DNA from: a bacterium
GTDB lineage: Bacteria; Bdellovibrionota; UBA2428
Direction: 5' to 3'
DNA length: 64,000 nt
Assembly (NCBI GenBank): GCA_009991595.1
Contig: JAACVK010000034.1
Span: 1 to 64,000, forward strand
This document shows positions 1-8,413 of the stretch, piece by piece. Below the pieces are notes generated by a model. The model searched no databases. It was not told the origin of the DNA and saw nothing but the letters and a program-made list of their open reading frames with translations. The position numbers and the translations under genes are program-made. Numbering within the stretch: position 1 is the first letter of the stretch; each line of letters starts with the position of its first letter.

Positions 1-133
1 AAGCCCCTGAATTTACCCACTTGATGTCGAGAAGAGCCGTCAAAGAAATGATCGCCACCCCAAAGGCAGAAGGAAAAAATCCCTTGGCAACAGCCCCTAC
101 AAAACCGAGGAGCCCCAGAACCTTTCCCAACAA
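1..133 (-). CDS. Partial hydrophobic membrane protein, N-terminus only
   Basis: A reading frame enters from the left edge on the minus strand and can be followed back to a TTG start near 128-133, where two consecutive TTG codons lie just after a strong AAGGAGG ribosome site. The visible 40-odd residues are hydrophobic and rich in Gly, Val, Ala, Leu and Phe, which suggests one or two membrane segments at the amino end. The gene body lies outside the window, so no family can be named. It is divergent from the pilin-like gene at 260. The start and the reality of the gene rest on the ribosome site and composition only. Confidence 0.4.
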   Translation of the reverse strand, partial: MLGKVLGLLGFVGAVAKGFFPSAFGVAIISLTALLDIKWVNSGA

Positions 134-259
134 ACCCTCCTTTTTAGTGCTTAAGAAACAATATAAGTGGGGCTGGAGCGAACTTTTCCCTCAAGTTTTT
201 GAAGGGTTTAGCCGGGGGGATTTCTATGTGTTCTGAAAAGAAGCATCATTAAGGTCTGA

Positions 260-1330
260 ATGAATTCTCCCGATGAGAATAGTATGGAAAAATGCAGCAA
301 GAGTAATCATAGACACGGTTTTAGTATGATGAGTGTGATGATGGCTTTGGCGATGCTCGGTTTTGTGGGTTACGGCTTGAGTCAGTTTGCCAAACAGTCC
401 AACAATAATCGCTTAGCGAATCAGCAACATGCCGAAGTTGATAACTTAAGAAGTCTAGCCAAAAGTATTATTAACTCTCGCAATAATTGTGGGCTACCCG
501 ACACGGGTGCAAGTGCGGTGATTAATTCAAGCACAAGTATTAATTTTGATTTGACTACTGGCGAATCCGCTGACGAGGTTGTTGTGGGAAGCCTTGGTGG
601 TAATCAGATCACGTCCACCACAAACTTTCAATACATTGATTTAAATCAAATGAGCTTAAGCGAGATTAAACGCCCTACGAATAGTTTTGATGGCACAGCC
701 AAGTTAAAAATTAATGCTGTCAAAAAGCAAAAAACTGGCGCAACCGTCAATGTATCAGAAAGCATTCCTGTGCAACTAAAATTTTCGGATGATGTTTCAC
801 CTTCCGCACGAATTGTGGGCTGTTTTAGTGACGACGGCGATGTGGGTGGCGCGACTGAGAGCTATTTAGAGAGTAATTTAGAGCAAAAAATGGACGCTGT
901 TATCCAGCAAAACTTTGATCGCTATATAAATAATTTCATTGATCGCGAGCTCGGTGTTATAGATCCAGCCAACCCACAGCCTGCGAACCCTCAAACTTTA
1001 ATTCGGATTGTGAACAATCCTCAAGTACAAGAAATTGTGTGCACTAACATTGAGGGAACTCAGTGGGATGAGGGAACTGGCAAATGCGTTCTTGACTCAA
1101 GAGATCCTGCGGGAGGCGGTGGTGGGACTGTAACTCCAATACGAACTTGTGCACCACTGGATTTAAACAAGGGTCAAAACTATTGTCAGAATAGCGATGG
1201 AGCTCAAAGACATGCTTTATGTTATAGCCAATGTGCAGCTCGAGGCTATAACCAAGGTGGTTCGTCAACGACGTGTATCAGATTGGATGGGAAGGACAAA
1301 GTCAGCTGTAGCTGTTGTACGCTTCAGTAA
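260..1330 (+). CDS. Type IV pilin-like protein with Cys-rich C-terminus
   Basis: The 356-residue product begins with a short charged leader ending in Gly20, followed by Phe21-Ser-Met-Met and a hydrophobic helix to about residue 40. That is the pattern of a class III (prepilin peptidase) signal. The residue at mature position +5 is Ser, not the Glu normal in pilins, so it may be a minor pseudopilin. The middle is Asn/Thr-rich, and the last 60 residues hold eight cysteines, suggesting disulfide bonding outside the cell. ATG at 284 is a possible alternative start with a shorter leader. No other pilus genes adjoin it. Membership of the prepilin-leader class is likely; the function is unknown. Confidence 0.8.
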   Translation: MNSPDENSMEKCSKSNHRHGFSMMSVMMALAMLGFVGYGLSQFAKQSNNNRLANQQHAEVDNLRSLAKSIINSRNNCGLPDTGASAVINSSTSINFDLTTGESADEVVVGSLGGNQITSTTNFQYIDLNQMSLSEIKRPTNSFDGTAKLKINAVKKQKTGATVNVSESIPVQLKFSDDVSPSARIVGCFSDDGDVGGATESYLESNLEQKMDAVIQQNFDRYINNFIDRELGVIDPANPQPANPQTLIRIVNNPQVQEIVCTNIEGTQWDEGTGKCVLDSRDPAGGGGGTVTPIRTCAPLDLNKGQNYCQNSDGAQRHALCYSQCAARGYNQGGSSTTCIRLDGKDKVSCSCCTLQ

Positions 1331-1360
1331 TGCTCTATAGTGTGGAGTGAAATTTAAGTC

Positions 1361-1378
1361 AGCTCGCCTGAGCTTTTG
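1361..1378 (+). terminator. Weak hairpin with short T run after the pilin-like gene
   Basis: A five-base-pair stem (AGCTC / GAGCT) with a GCCT loop is followed directly by TTTT, 30 bases after the pilin-like stop codon. It could be a weak intrinsic terminator separating that gene from ndh. The stem is short, so this is tentative. Confidence 0.25.
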
Positions 1379-1462
1379 CTCATCAAGTCTCCGCAAGCCC
1401 TTGCTTTTGCTGGCATATATGATTGGCGACAACACACCTGTAAAGAGCTAACTTAGAGGCCT

Positions 1463-2710
1463 ATGGCACACAAAGTAGTTATTGTGGGCGCAGGTTTTGG
1501 AGGGCTCAGTGCAGCTAAAGCACTTGCGGGTCAAAAGAACTTAGACGTAACCATCATCGACAAAAGGAACCACCACCTTTTTCAACCCTTGCTTTATCAA
1601 GTAGCAACGGCAGCGCTCTCTCCCGCCGACATTGCCACCCCCATTCGCGCTGAACTAACCGACAAGAAAAACATTCAGGTTCTCATGGCCCAAGTTGACG
1701 GCGTGAATCTTAAAGAGAGAACCGTTAGTGCCGGTGGAGAAAAGCATGGTTACGACTATCTCATACTTGCTTGTGGCTCTTCTCATAGTTACTTCGGTCA
1801 TGATGAATGGGAGACATTTGCCCCCGGACTTAAAACCCTGGAACAAGCCACTGAAATCCGTCGGCGCATACTTTTGTCTTTTGAGCTAGCAGAAAAAGAG
1901 AAAAACCCAGAAAAAAGAAAAGCCCTCATGTCTTTTGCCATCATTGGTGCAGGCCCCACTGGAGTTGAACTTGCAGGCTCTATAGCGGAAATTGCACGTG
2001 TGACTTTTAAAAAGGACTTTCGCAATATCGACACACTTCAAAGTGAAGTTTATTTAGTTGAAGCCGGGCCCCGGATCTTAAGTAGCTTTGAAGAGAAACT
2101 ATCAAAGCTTGCCCACACAGATCTTACAAACATGGGCGTCAACATCCTCTGTGGAGCCAAAGTCACGGCGGTAGATAGCGAAGGCCTTTCTTTTGGCGAC
2201 AAGAAACTTGCCTCAAAAACTATTATTTGGGCGGCAGGAGTAGCCCCCTCAAGCTTAGGTACGAAACTAGGAGTCGAAGTCGATCGAGGTGGGAGAGTGA
2301 TTGTGCGTTCTGACTGGAGTCTCCCCACCCACAAGGAGGTTTTTATCATCGGAGACATGAGCTCCTTTACTGAAAACGGGAGACCCCTTCCGGCACTAGC
2401 TCCCGTGGCGCTTCAAGGCGGGCGTTTTGTAGCTCGACAAATTCTTCGCGACCTTAACAACAAGCCACGAGAACATTTTAAGTATTTAGACAAAGGCCAA
2501 ATGGCCACCATCGGAAGAAAGAAAGCAATTTTACAATTTGGCTCTTGGAAAAGCTCTGGCTTTGTCGCTTGGATCGCTTGGCTACTGGTCCACATTTATT
2601 ACCTGATTGGCTTTAAGAATAAATTTTTTGTCTTAGTAAGCTGGTCATGGAGTTACCTCACCTTTAAGAAAGGCGCCCGTCTCATCATCAACAAAGAATG
2701 GCGAGATTGA
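1463..2710 (+). CDS. ndh: Type II NADH dehydrogenase (NDH-2)
   Basis: A 415-residue single-subunit, membrane-associated NADH:quinone oxidoreductase that feeds electrons from NADH into the quinone pool without pumping protons. The FAD-binding GxGxxG motif is at residues 9-14, followed by the family-typical stretch containing HHLFQPLLYQVA. A second nucleotide-binding GAGPTGVELAG motif for NADH lies near residue 160. A third conserved block (IGDMSS, then LAPVALQGG) holds the FAD-contacting Asp. The last 50 residues form a hydrophobic segment rich in Trp and Tyr, as in the membrane anchor of NDH-2. Length and motif order match the family. It stands alone, with no operon partner. Confidence 0.93.
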   Translation: MAHKVVIVGAGFGGLSAAKALAGQKNLDVTIIDKRNHHLFQPLLYQVATAALSPADIATPIRAELTDKKNIQVLMAQVDGVNLKERTVSAGGEKHGYDYLILACGSSHSYFGHDEWETFAPGLKTLEQATEIRRRILLSFELAEKEKNPEKRKALMSFAIIGAGPTGVELAGSIAEIARVTFKKDFRNIDTLQSEVYLVEAGPRILSSFEEKLSKLAHTDLTNMGVNILCGAKVTAVDSEGLSFGDKKLASKTIIWAAGVAPSSLGTKLGVEVDRGGRVIVRSDWSLPTHKEVFIIGDMSSFTENGRPLPALAPVALQGGRFVARQILRDLNNKPREHFKYLDKGQMATIGRKKAILQFGSWKSSGFVAWIAWLLVHIYYLIGFKNKFFVLVSWSWSYLTFKKGARLIINKEWRD

Positions 2711-2897
2711 AAGGTATCCGGGCACTCTGGATAACTTGAAAGCCTACATTCGCCCCAGTTCAAATTTGTTTCTCGATTCAGGGTTGTTTTCTTAGCCATT
2801 TTGGCAAGCTCTCGAGGACTACATGACTTTGAGACGCGGCGCACTCCCTTAAATCGAAACTTGCCGTTAAATTAATTTGCCTTCTTCCCAGCTAAAC

Positions 2898-2916
2898 AAT
2901 AATGAGAATCATTATC
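2898..2916 (+). promoter_or_regulatory. Fur box (ferric uptake regulator operator)
   Basis: This 19-base site matches the classical Fur consensus (GATAATGATAATCATTATC) at 17 of 19 positions, and a further ATTATT follows it. It ends 24 bases upstream of the ATG at 2941 and lies where a -10 element would be expected. Fur with ferrous iron bound would therefore repress the ferric-reductase-like gene downstream. The match is seen directly; the regulation is inferred. Confidence 0.85.
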
Positions 2917-2940
2917 ATTATTGAGGTGGAGGAAAAAGTG

Positions 2941-3690
2941 ATGAACCAAGAAAACACAATGTCACGACCGAGCGGAAGAAGCGTGATTGAATTTCAAAAA
3001 TTTTACATTCCCTTTATATGGGTGTTTGTCCCTTGTTTTGCCTATGCCTTCTTAAGGTATACAGTTTTTCACAATGAACCCTGGTATGACCTCCCTTTTT
3101 ACCTAATGAACAAGGTCCTAGGAGTAACGGCCGTTATGCTCATGGCCGCAGCCTACGTCCTTGGACCCGCAGCGAATCTATGGCCCAAGTTCAAACAATA
3201 CCTTGCTCATAGAAAATACCTTGGGCTTGGAGGTTTTATGCTCGGCTCAGCCCATGGCTTCATGTCTCTATTGCTGATGAATCCCAATAACTATAGCGTC
3301 TTCTTTAACGCCACGAATGGCCGTTTAAACTGGCAAGGAAGTCTTTCAATGTTTTTTGGAACATTGGCCCTGGTTCATCTGGGCTTTCTAGCCTGCATCT
3401 CATTCCCACCTGTGATGAAGATCATGGACGGTCGGCAATGGAAGGCGCTCCAGCGTGGTGGCATTTGGGCCCTTTGGATTACCTTTGCCCACATCGCGGC
3501 CTTTGGTTACAAGAGCTGGTTTAATCTGGAAAAATGGTATGGGGGAATGCCTCCCTTTTCTATGATCGGCGCGTCCTCAATTTTGTTACTACTCTGTTTG
3601 AGATATGCACTTAGTTTTTACGGACTGAGGGTTAAAGCTCGACAGTTTACTCCCTCAACAAAACAGCGTCTTATTGAAAAGACTGTCTAA
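2941..3690 (+). CDS. Six-helix ferric-reductase-like transmembrane protein, probably Fur-regulated
   Basis: I take the ATG at 2941 as the start because it lies eight bases after a GGAGG ribosome site. An upstream in-frame ATG at 2902 falls inside the Fur box and is unlikely. The roughly 249-residue product has six hydrophobic helices. A block near one third of its length (LGLGG...AHGFMSLLL) and a second His in helix five (TFAHIAAF) resemble the haem-ligating histidines of the ferric-reductase-like/MsrQ family. The Fur operator directly upstream points to reduction of ferric iron under iron starvation rather than to MsrQ's role in methionine sulfoxide repair. No MsrP-like partner adjoins it. 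The family is likely; the substrate is inferred. Confidence 0.75.
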   Translation: MNQENTMSRPSGRSVIEFQKFYIPFIWVFVPCFAYAFLRYTVFHNEPWYDLPFYLMNKVLGVTAVMLMAAAYVLGPAANLWPKFKQYLAHRKYLGLGGFMLGSAHGFMSLLLMNPNNYSVFFNATNGRLNWQGSLSMFFGTLALVHLGFLACISFPPVMKIMDGRQWKALQRGGIWALWITFAHIAAFGYKSWFNLEKWYGGMPPFSMIGASSILLLLCLRYALSFYGLRVKARQFTPSTKQRLIEKTV

Positions 3691-3762
3691 GATTCGCATC
3701 ATAATCCTAAGGAATTGAGTCCCCACGCAAACCATTGGCACAAAAAGCTACGAGGCCAGGTA

Positions 3763-4380
3763 TTATCTTCCGGTGCTCCAGCTACTATAATCAATTTTCA
3801 CCTTGCGTTTGTAGTCGATATGGCAGGAGTCGGTGGTGACAAGGTAATCTGCGTAGAGAAATTGCTGAAAAGAAGTAATCTTGTTCTCTTTAACTGAAAA
3901 CTCCAAAACTAAGTTCTCCAAAGCTCCAGCAGAGCAATCTAGCCCATCATTATATTCTTTAGAGAAAAGCGTAATTCTATAGAGGACATCCTTTGTTTTG
4001 TTATGTCTAACGTAAACTCTGCTTTGAGGAATTTTAAAATTAGTAACCACTCCGGCACCACTAAAAACGAGACCAACAACAGCGGAGCCATCAGGTTGAA
4101 TTCTTACGAGGTCTACAAAAACATCGTCCGTGTAAACCGAAGAGATAAAATAAAGGAGTGAAGTCTCCTTGCCAGTGATTTTACTGAATATTCTTTCTAA
4201 TTCTTTGAGTGTATTTTGAGTCTCATTACTGTTTTCTTTAGCAAGGTAAAAACCGGCTTCAACCTCTAGATGGTTTTCTCGGTGAAGCTGGGGAAGCTCT
4301 AGAGAACTTGAATGAGAAAAAGGAGCAATGAGGAATAGAAAAAATACAGCCATTGAATTTAAATTTCTAAAAATTGACAT
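3763..4380 (-). CDS. Exported protein of unknown function
   Basis: A roughly 205-residue protein with a clear Sec signal peptide (hydrophobic stretch AVFFLFLIAPFSHS, cleavage likely before SLEL). The ATG at 4380 is chosen over an in-frame GTG two codons upstream because a GGGAAG site precedes it at suitable distance. The mature part is mixed alpha/beta with two cysteines (near the motifs DGLDCSAG and TTDSCHIDY) that may pair in the periplasm. It resembles other small secreted proteins of Bdellovibrio-type genomes, but no domain is recognised. It converges on the ferric-reductase-like gene. Confidence 0.65.
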   Translation of the reverse strand: MSIFRNLNSMAVFFLFLIAPFSHSSSLELPQLHRENHLEVEAGFYLAKENSNETQNTLKELERIFSKITGKETSLLYFISSVYTDDVFVDLVRIQPDGSAVVGLVFSGAGVVTNFKIPQSRVYVRHNKTKDVLYRITLFSKEYNDGLDCSAGALENLVLEFSVKENKITSFQQFLYADYLVTTDSCHIDYKRKVKIDYSSWSTGR

Positions 4381-4507
4381 AGCCACTTCCCTACATCAAA
4401 TAGAGACAGAGCGTCAATACTTTTACTTCTTTGCCACTCTGGCGTGCTCACGTAACCGTTAAACTCAATCAAAGGGAGAAAAGTTCCAAGGACTGTGCTT
4501 GATCAAT

Positions 4508-4831
4508 TTATTGCTCTGAGGAATGACTTTTAATAATCGCATCTAAAGCAACATCAACTTGCTGCATTCCTAATATTGCATGTGCATTAATGCCGTCCAA
4601 GGCGATAGGACCTTTACGCCTATCCAAAGGATGTCGTTTGTTGATAGCCTCAAGTGCTAGTGAAAAAACCACTTCTAAATTAGGTTCTACAGTATCGTCA
4701 TTTAGAACAAAGTTTAGAACCTTTTGCCGGATACTCTTTTCCAAAGATAGGCGCTCTTCCCAACTGTCATAGGCGAAAGACGCGGAGGAAAAAAGTGCCA
4801 CAAAAAACAATACGATCATAGATTTGTTCAT
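4508..4831 (-). CDS. Small exported protein of unknown function
   Basis: The likely start is the ATG at 4831, which opens a signal peptide (MNKSMIVLFFVALFSSASFA) with cleavage before YDSWEE. The longer reading back to 4903 adds 24 residues that do not look like a leader. The mature part of about 87 residues is helical and acidic, with no cysteines and no recognised domain. It sits between other small secreted-protein genes on the same strand and has no clear operon partner. Confidence 0.6.
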   Translation of the reverse strand: MNKSMIVLFFVALFSSASFAYDSWEERLSLEKSIRQKVLNFVLNDDTVEPNLEVVFSLALEAINKRHPLDRRKGPIALDGINAHAILGMQQVDVALDAIIKSHSSEQ

Positions 4832-5177
4832 ATATATAAAGTTATCCTCAACAAGTAAGCTGCCCCATGAGTAATGCACTACCTCCAATGCGTCAAGATC
4901 CACGGAAACGCATCAGCCAATATCTGGTCATGAGTAAGAAGCTTCAGCTATTTCAAAGTCATTAAGGGTTACGCGGTGGCCATCAATGGCTCTTATAACT
5001 TCACCCTTCTCTGTAGTCGAAATTCACAGAATTGTTGCAATAAACCGCAAAAACAGCTCGCATGCTTTCTTTAGAAACACTACAAAATTAACAGGTTAAG
5101 TTAAATGCTACCTAGTTGGGTTAAGTCGTTTTAAGTGCCTTGGGCGCTTGGTTTCACTTAAGACCAGTTGAAGTTAT
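4832..5177. other. Gene-poor stretch holding a possible broken small gene
   Basis: Between the start of the small exported protein and the HEARH-protein gene there is no intact gene. The only coding-like signal is a minus-strand frame pair at 4928-5063, described separately. The rest (5064-5177) is AT-rich and presumably carries the promoter of the gene at 5178. No terminator-like hairpin or RNA motif was recognised. Confidence 0.4.
4928..5063 (-). pseudogene. Possible small gene with a one-base frameshift
   Basis: On the minus strand an ATG at 5063, preceded by an AAAGAAAG-type site, opens 20 codons that end at a TGA just after a GGG run (5004-5006). Removing one G joins this frame to the next one. 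That would give about 44 residues containing NFDYREGEVIRAIDG and ending EIAEASYS, with sensible protein composition across the join. It could be a decayed remnant, a sequencing error or chance. No homologue is recognised. Confidence 0.3.
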
Positions 5178-6037
5178 ATGAAGATGTTTCGAGTCGGGTA
5201 TAAATTCGCTTTGAATGCTCTATTTCTCATTGGGCTATTAATGGCCCCTGGAATAGTTGCCAAAGAAGATTTCCTTTATTCGGATCGTTTTCCACAAGAG
5301 TTGAAGAGCCAGCTTTCTGGGGATCTAGAGCTGATGAAGACTCTAGAATTCGAAAATATTCCTCAAGACAGTGATTATTTTTTATTCTTTGAATCACAAA
5401 AAATAGACGCTGCACTTAACTTTGTTAAGAAAAGAGTAAAATATTTCGATTTTGAGGAGTCCTCAATGCACAATTCTGTAGCAGACAATCTAGGATTCGA
5501 GCTTTGGTTTAAGAATTTTTTTCGAATTGAGCGCTTGTTGCCGAGAGATCTACAGATTCCTTTCACGCATGACCACACAGTGGAAATCGAAGACACCCCG
5601 AGAGTTGGTTACGTGATGCTATACTCTGATACTTTTCTACGGCGTTCACCGCTTTTTCGTATGCAATTGTTAGTGCATGAAGCTCGTCACAGTGATTGTC
5701 ACGGGGTGCACAGTGAAGACATTGACCATCTGGCACTCATGAAGACATACCAAAATCCTGCGGTTATGTTCATGAACTATGCAAGAGCGGACACGCTTTC
5801 GAGGGAATGATGGCTTGTGATTCAATTCCCTGGGGAGCTTATTATGCCGCCGCAGCTTTTACTGAGGCCGTTAGTAAATATTGTGTAAATTGTCCGAGCG
5901 AAATGACGGTAGAGGCAGAGTTCTGGAACCAAGACAATAAAAGTAGAATTTCCTCTGGAGTTTACCGAGGCATGCGAAACGGTGTGTTTTCTGCCCCTAA
6001 GTTTCGTTCATTTACCGAGGCGTTTTCTCAGCCTTGA
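5178..6037 (+). pseudogene. Exported HEARH-motif protein, interrupted by a frameshift
   Basis: The first frame (5178-5810) encodes a signal peptide (hydrophobic residues 10-28) and, at residues 167-171, HEARH followed by SDC, which fits a zinc-binding HExxH motif. It ends in a tail unlike the rest. The second frame (ATG 5807 to 6037) begins with an ACD...WGAYY segment and carries further cysteines. Reading that frame upstream gives CGYVHELCKSGHAFEG, a good continuation of the first frame. The frames meet at an A4 run (5752-5755). One extra A would give a single protein of about 286 residues. So this is either a recent frameshift, a homopolymer sequencing error or programmed slippage. Protease activity is inferred only from the motif. 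Confidence 0.6.
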
Positions 6038-6078
6038 TCTATATTCTTTAGCCGTTGAAAAGGACCGCTAGCACTCAA

Positions 6079-7416
6079 CTACTCTTGGTAGTAGTCGTAA
6101 TAGTCTAAGCCGGTGTGGGTAATCTCAACATCGCCCTTCATCGCTCTTAAAGTGTTTTTCAACTTCATCGATTGAATAAAGATGTCATGTTCAGGATACA
6201 AACCTTCTTTAACTTGAGGTGCTTTGAAGTAGAAGCTTAGCCATTCTTGAATTCCACCAAAGCCTGTTCGGCCCGCTAAATCCATGAACAAAGCTAAATC
6301 CAAAACAAGAGGTGCAGCCAAAATGGAATCGCGGCAAAGAAAGTTTACCTTAATCTGCATGTCGTAGCCCATCCAACCAAAGATATCGATGTTATCCCAT
6401 CCTTCTTTGTTGTCGCCTCGTGGTGGGTAATAGTTTATCAAAACTTTATGATAAAGATCACCGTATTGTTCAGGATATAGTTCTGGTTGCAAGATTGTTT
6501 GCAACACACCCAATTTAGAAACTTCTTTGGTTTTAAAATTGTCTGGGTGATCCAAAACTTCGCCATCTCGATTACCCAAGATATTGATTGAATACCAACC
6601 CTTGATTCCTAAGCCTCTTACTTTAAAGCCAGGAGCCAAAATAGTTTTCATCAAGGTTTGGCCGGTCTTAAAGTCGCGACCAGCGATAGGCACTCTATGT
6701 TCTGTAGAATATTTGACGAAAGCCGGAATATCGACCGTTAAGTTAGGGGCACCGTTAGCATAAGGCACGCCTTCTTTAAGAGCTGCATAAGCATAAACCT
6801 GTGAAGGAGGAATCTTATCCGAATCGGCCTTAAGGCCTGCTTCAAAAGCTTCCATCGTCATATGAACTTCAGAGGGCTCACAATAAGCTTCTGTAGATCC
6901 ACACCAAACCATAACCACGCGTTCGCAGTTCTTTTCTTTTTTAAAGTTTTGAATGTCGGCACGAAGCATTTGAGCTTTTTCCCAAAGAGTTCCCTCTTTG
7001 ATGATGTTCTCACCACGAATTCGTTGAATATACTTTTCGGAGAAAACAGCCTTCATGGGCTTGATTGCAGAAAGCTCTTCCTTAATCGGTTCGATGTCTT
7101 CAGGCTTTAGAACAGCCGCTCTTTTACAAGCTTCATACATGTTGTCAGAAAAAATATCCCAACCACCGAACTCAAGGTTCTCCAGAGAAGTCAGAGAGAT
7201 GTATTCTTTTACAAGAGGGCTCTTTCCCTCTGTTCTTTTTCCTATTCGAATTCGACCCATCTGAGTCAAAGAACCCAAAGGCTTGGACAAACCTTTTCTC
7301 GATGCAATGCAGCCCGCGATAAAAGTCGAGGCCACAGCCCCCATACCCGGAGTTAGAATTCCCAACTTTCCAGTGGCTTCTTTTACTGTTAATTTAGGTT
7401 TTGAATTTTTGCTCAT
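6079..7416 (-). CDS. ino1: Inositol-3-phosphate (myo-inositol-1-phosphate) synthase
   Basis: A 445-residue enzyme that isomerises glucose 6-phosphate to inositol 3-phosphate with NAD, the first step to inositol lipids or inositol-based solutes. Family landmarks are present: the N-terminal LGILTPGMGAVAST nucleotide-binding loop, the DFKTGQTLMKT segment, a GNRDGEV loop and the catalytic-domain block CRDSILAAPLVLDLALF. The length fits bacterial/archaeal synthases. Its start lies five bases after the stop of a MerR-type regulator gene on the same strand, so the two are probably co-transcribed. Inositol synthesis is uncommon in proteobacteria-like lineages, and inositol phospholipid in this organism is a plausible use. 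Confidence 0.9.
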   Translation of the reverse strand: MSKNSKPKLTVKEATGKLGILTPGMGAVASTFIAGCIASRKGLSKPLGSLTQMGRIRIGKRTEGKSPLVKEYISLTSLENLEFGGWDIFSDNMYEACKRAAVLKPEDIEPIKEELSAIKPMKAVFSEKYIQRIRGENIIKEGTLWEKAQMLRADIQNFKKEKNCERVVMVWCGSTEAYCEPSEVHMTMEAFEAGLKADSDKIPPSQVYAYAALKEGVPYANGAPNLTVDIPAFVKYSTEHRVPIAGRDFKTGQTLMKTILAPGFKVRGLGIKGWYSINILGNRDGEVLDHPDNFKTKEVSKLGVLQTILQPELYPEQYGDLYHKVLINYYPPRGDNKEGWDNIDIFGWMGYDMQIKVNFLCRDSILAAPLVLDLALFMDLAGRTGFGGIQEWLSFYFKAPQVKEGLYPEHDIFIQSMKLKNTLRAMKGDVEITHTGLDYYDYYQE

Positions 7417-7420
7417 TCTT

Positions 7421-7765
7421 TTAAATTTCCTTTGCGTATTGGCGTAACTCTTTCAACTGACTTAGCACGTCTTCGAGCATTCCTCTATGCAAGGATTCTT
7501 CAGCAGCAGCAATTGGAGCCACATTTTTCCCCTTATTGGATCGAGCTTCTTTGAGATACTTCTTGGCCCCTGGAATGGAATATCCCTCGGTATAGAGCAA
7601 ATGTTTGATTTTAAGAAAATTCTCCAAATCCTCATCCGTGTAGAGGCGTTGCCCCCTCGTGGTTTTTGTGGGCTTAAGGTGTGGAAACTGAGACTCCCAG
7701 AAGCGCAAAACATGAGGTAAAACCCCAATTCTTTCGGCAGCTTCCTTAATTCTAAAATATGCCAT
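7421..7765 (-). CDS. MerR-family transcriptional regulator
   Basis: About 114 residues with an N-terminal MerR-type winged helix-turn-helix: YFRIKEAAERIGV, then LRFWESQFPHLKP and GQRLYTDEDLENFLKI. A short Lys-rich segment and a C-terminal helix suited to dimerisation follow. No effector-binding domain or cysteine cluster is present, as in the small MerR proteins often found near pheST/ihfA in delta-proteobacteria. ATG at 7783 would add six residues; neither start has a strong ribosome site. It lies immediately upstream of ino1 and may or may not control it. Confidence 0.8.
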   Translation of the reverse strand: MAYFRIKEAAERIGVLPHVLRFWESQFPHLKPTKTTRGQRLYTDEDLENFLKIKHLLYTEGYSIPGAKKYLKEARSNKGKNVAPIAAAEESLHRGMLEDVLSQLKELRQYAKEI

Positions 7766-7928
7766 ACTACCATTTGACCACATTGCTTAAGGTTTGGATA
7801 GAGATCCCACCTGCGGAGTCAATCCTATGGCACATAGAGCCAGGGGCCTGTGACTAATTGCGTTAGCCGTGGCTGGATAAGAATTTTCAAGAGACTTAGC
7901 AAGCTCAAACGTTGTAAGTCTTTATCCC

Positions 7929-8405
7929 ATGAGTAAATGCCCCTGTGGAAGCAAACAAAATCTAGAGTCCTGTTGCGCCCCTATTTTGGCTGGCAAATCA
8001 GCTGAAAGCGCCGAACAACTCATGAGAGCACGCTACACGGCCTTCGCCACTGGAAATGTTGATTTTATCATTGATAGCCACCATCCCTCAGGACGTGACG
8101 AACTCAACCGAGAAGACATTAGCAATTGGTCTAAAAATTCAAAATGGCTCGGACTCGAAATCAAAAAGGCCGAAGACACTCGCGTCGATCGCGCAAAGGT
8201 AGAGTTTGTTTGCCAATACGAAGATCAGGACGGAGTGCAAAACCACCACGAACTAAGTGAATTTCGGCAAAAAGAAAACAAATGGTATTTCTACGACGGA
8301 AAAGTTGTTGGTGAAGTTCACAAACGTGACGAACCAAAAGTTGGACGAAACGATCCTTGCCCATGTGGCTCAGGCAAAAAATTCAAAAAATGTTGCGGCA
8401 AATAG
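7929..8405 (+). CDS. ychJ: YchJ-family protein with two SEC-C zinc motifs
   Basis: A 158-residue UPF0225/YchJ protein. It starts with an SEC-C-like zinc motif ([13 protein letters not shown]), followed by the conserved block [18 protein letters not shown] of the NTF2-like domain. It ends with a second SEC-C motif ([13 protein letters not shown]). Such motifs bind zinc and, in SecA, also ribosomes and SecB. The role of YchJ itself is unknown. The gene is divergent from the MerR regulator and convergent with pheT, the stop codons lying eight bases apart. Confidence 0.88.
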   Translation: MSKCPCGSKQNLESCCAPILAGKSAESAEQLMRARYTAFATGNVDFIIDSHHPSGRDELNREDISNWSKNSKWLGLEIKKAEDTRVDRAKVEFVCQYEDQDGVQNHHELSEFRQKENKWYFYDGKVVGEVHKRDEPKVGRNDPCPCGSGKKFKKCCGK

Positions 8406-8413
8406 ACTAACAA

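Noticed and set aside
21-236. Plus-strand 71-codon frame at the left edge
   Set aside because: It is antisense to a better-supported minus-strand start with AAGGAGG, has no ribosome site of its own and a basic, Pro-rich composition typical of shadow frames.
2050-2358. Minus-strand 102-codon frame inside ndh
   Set aside because: It lies wholly within the well-conserved NDH-2 gene and encodes Ser/Leu-rich sequence with no family features.
2902-2940. Upstream extension of the ferric-reductase-like gene (ATG at 2902)
   Set aside because: The added residues come from translating the Fur operator; the ATG at 2941 has the ribosome site.
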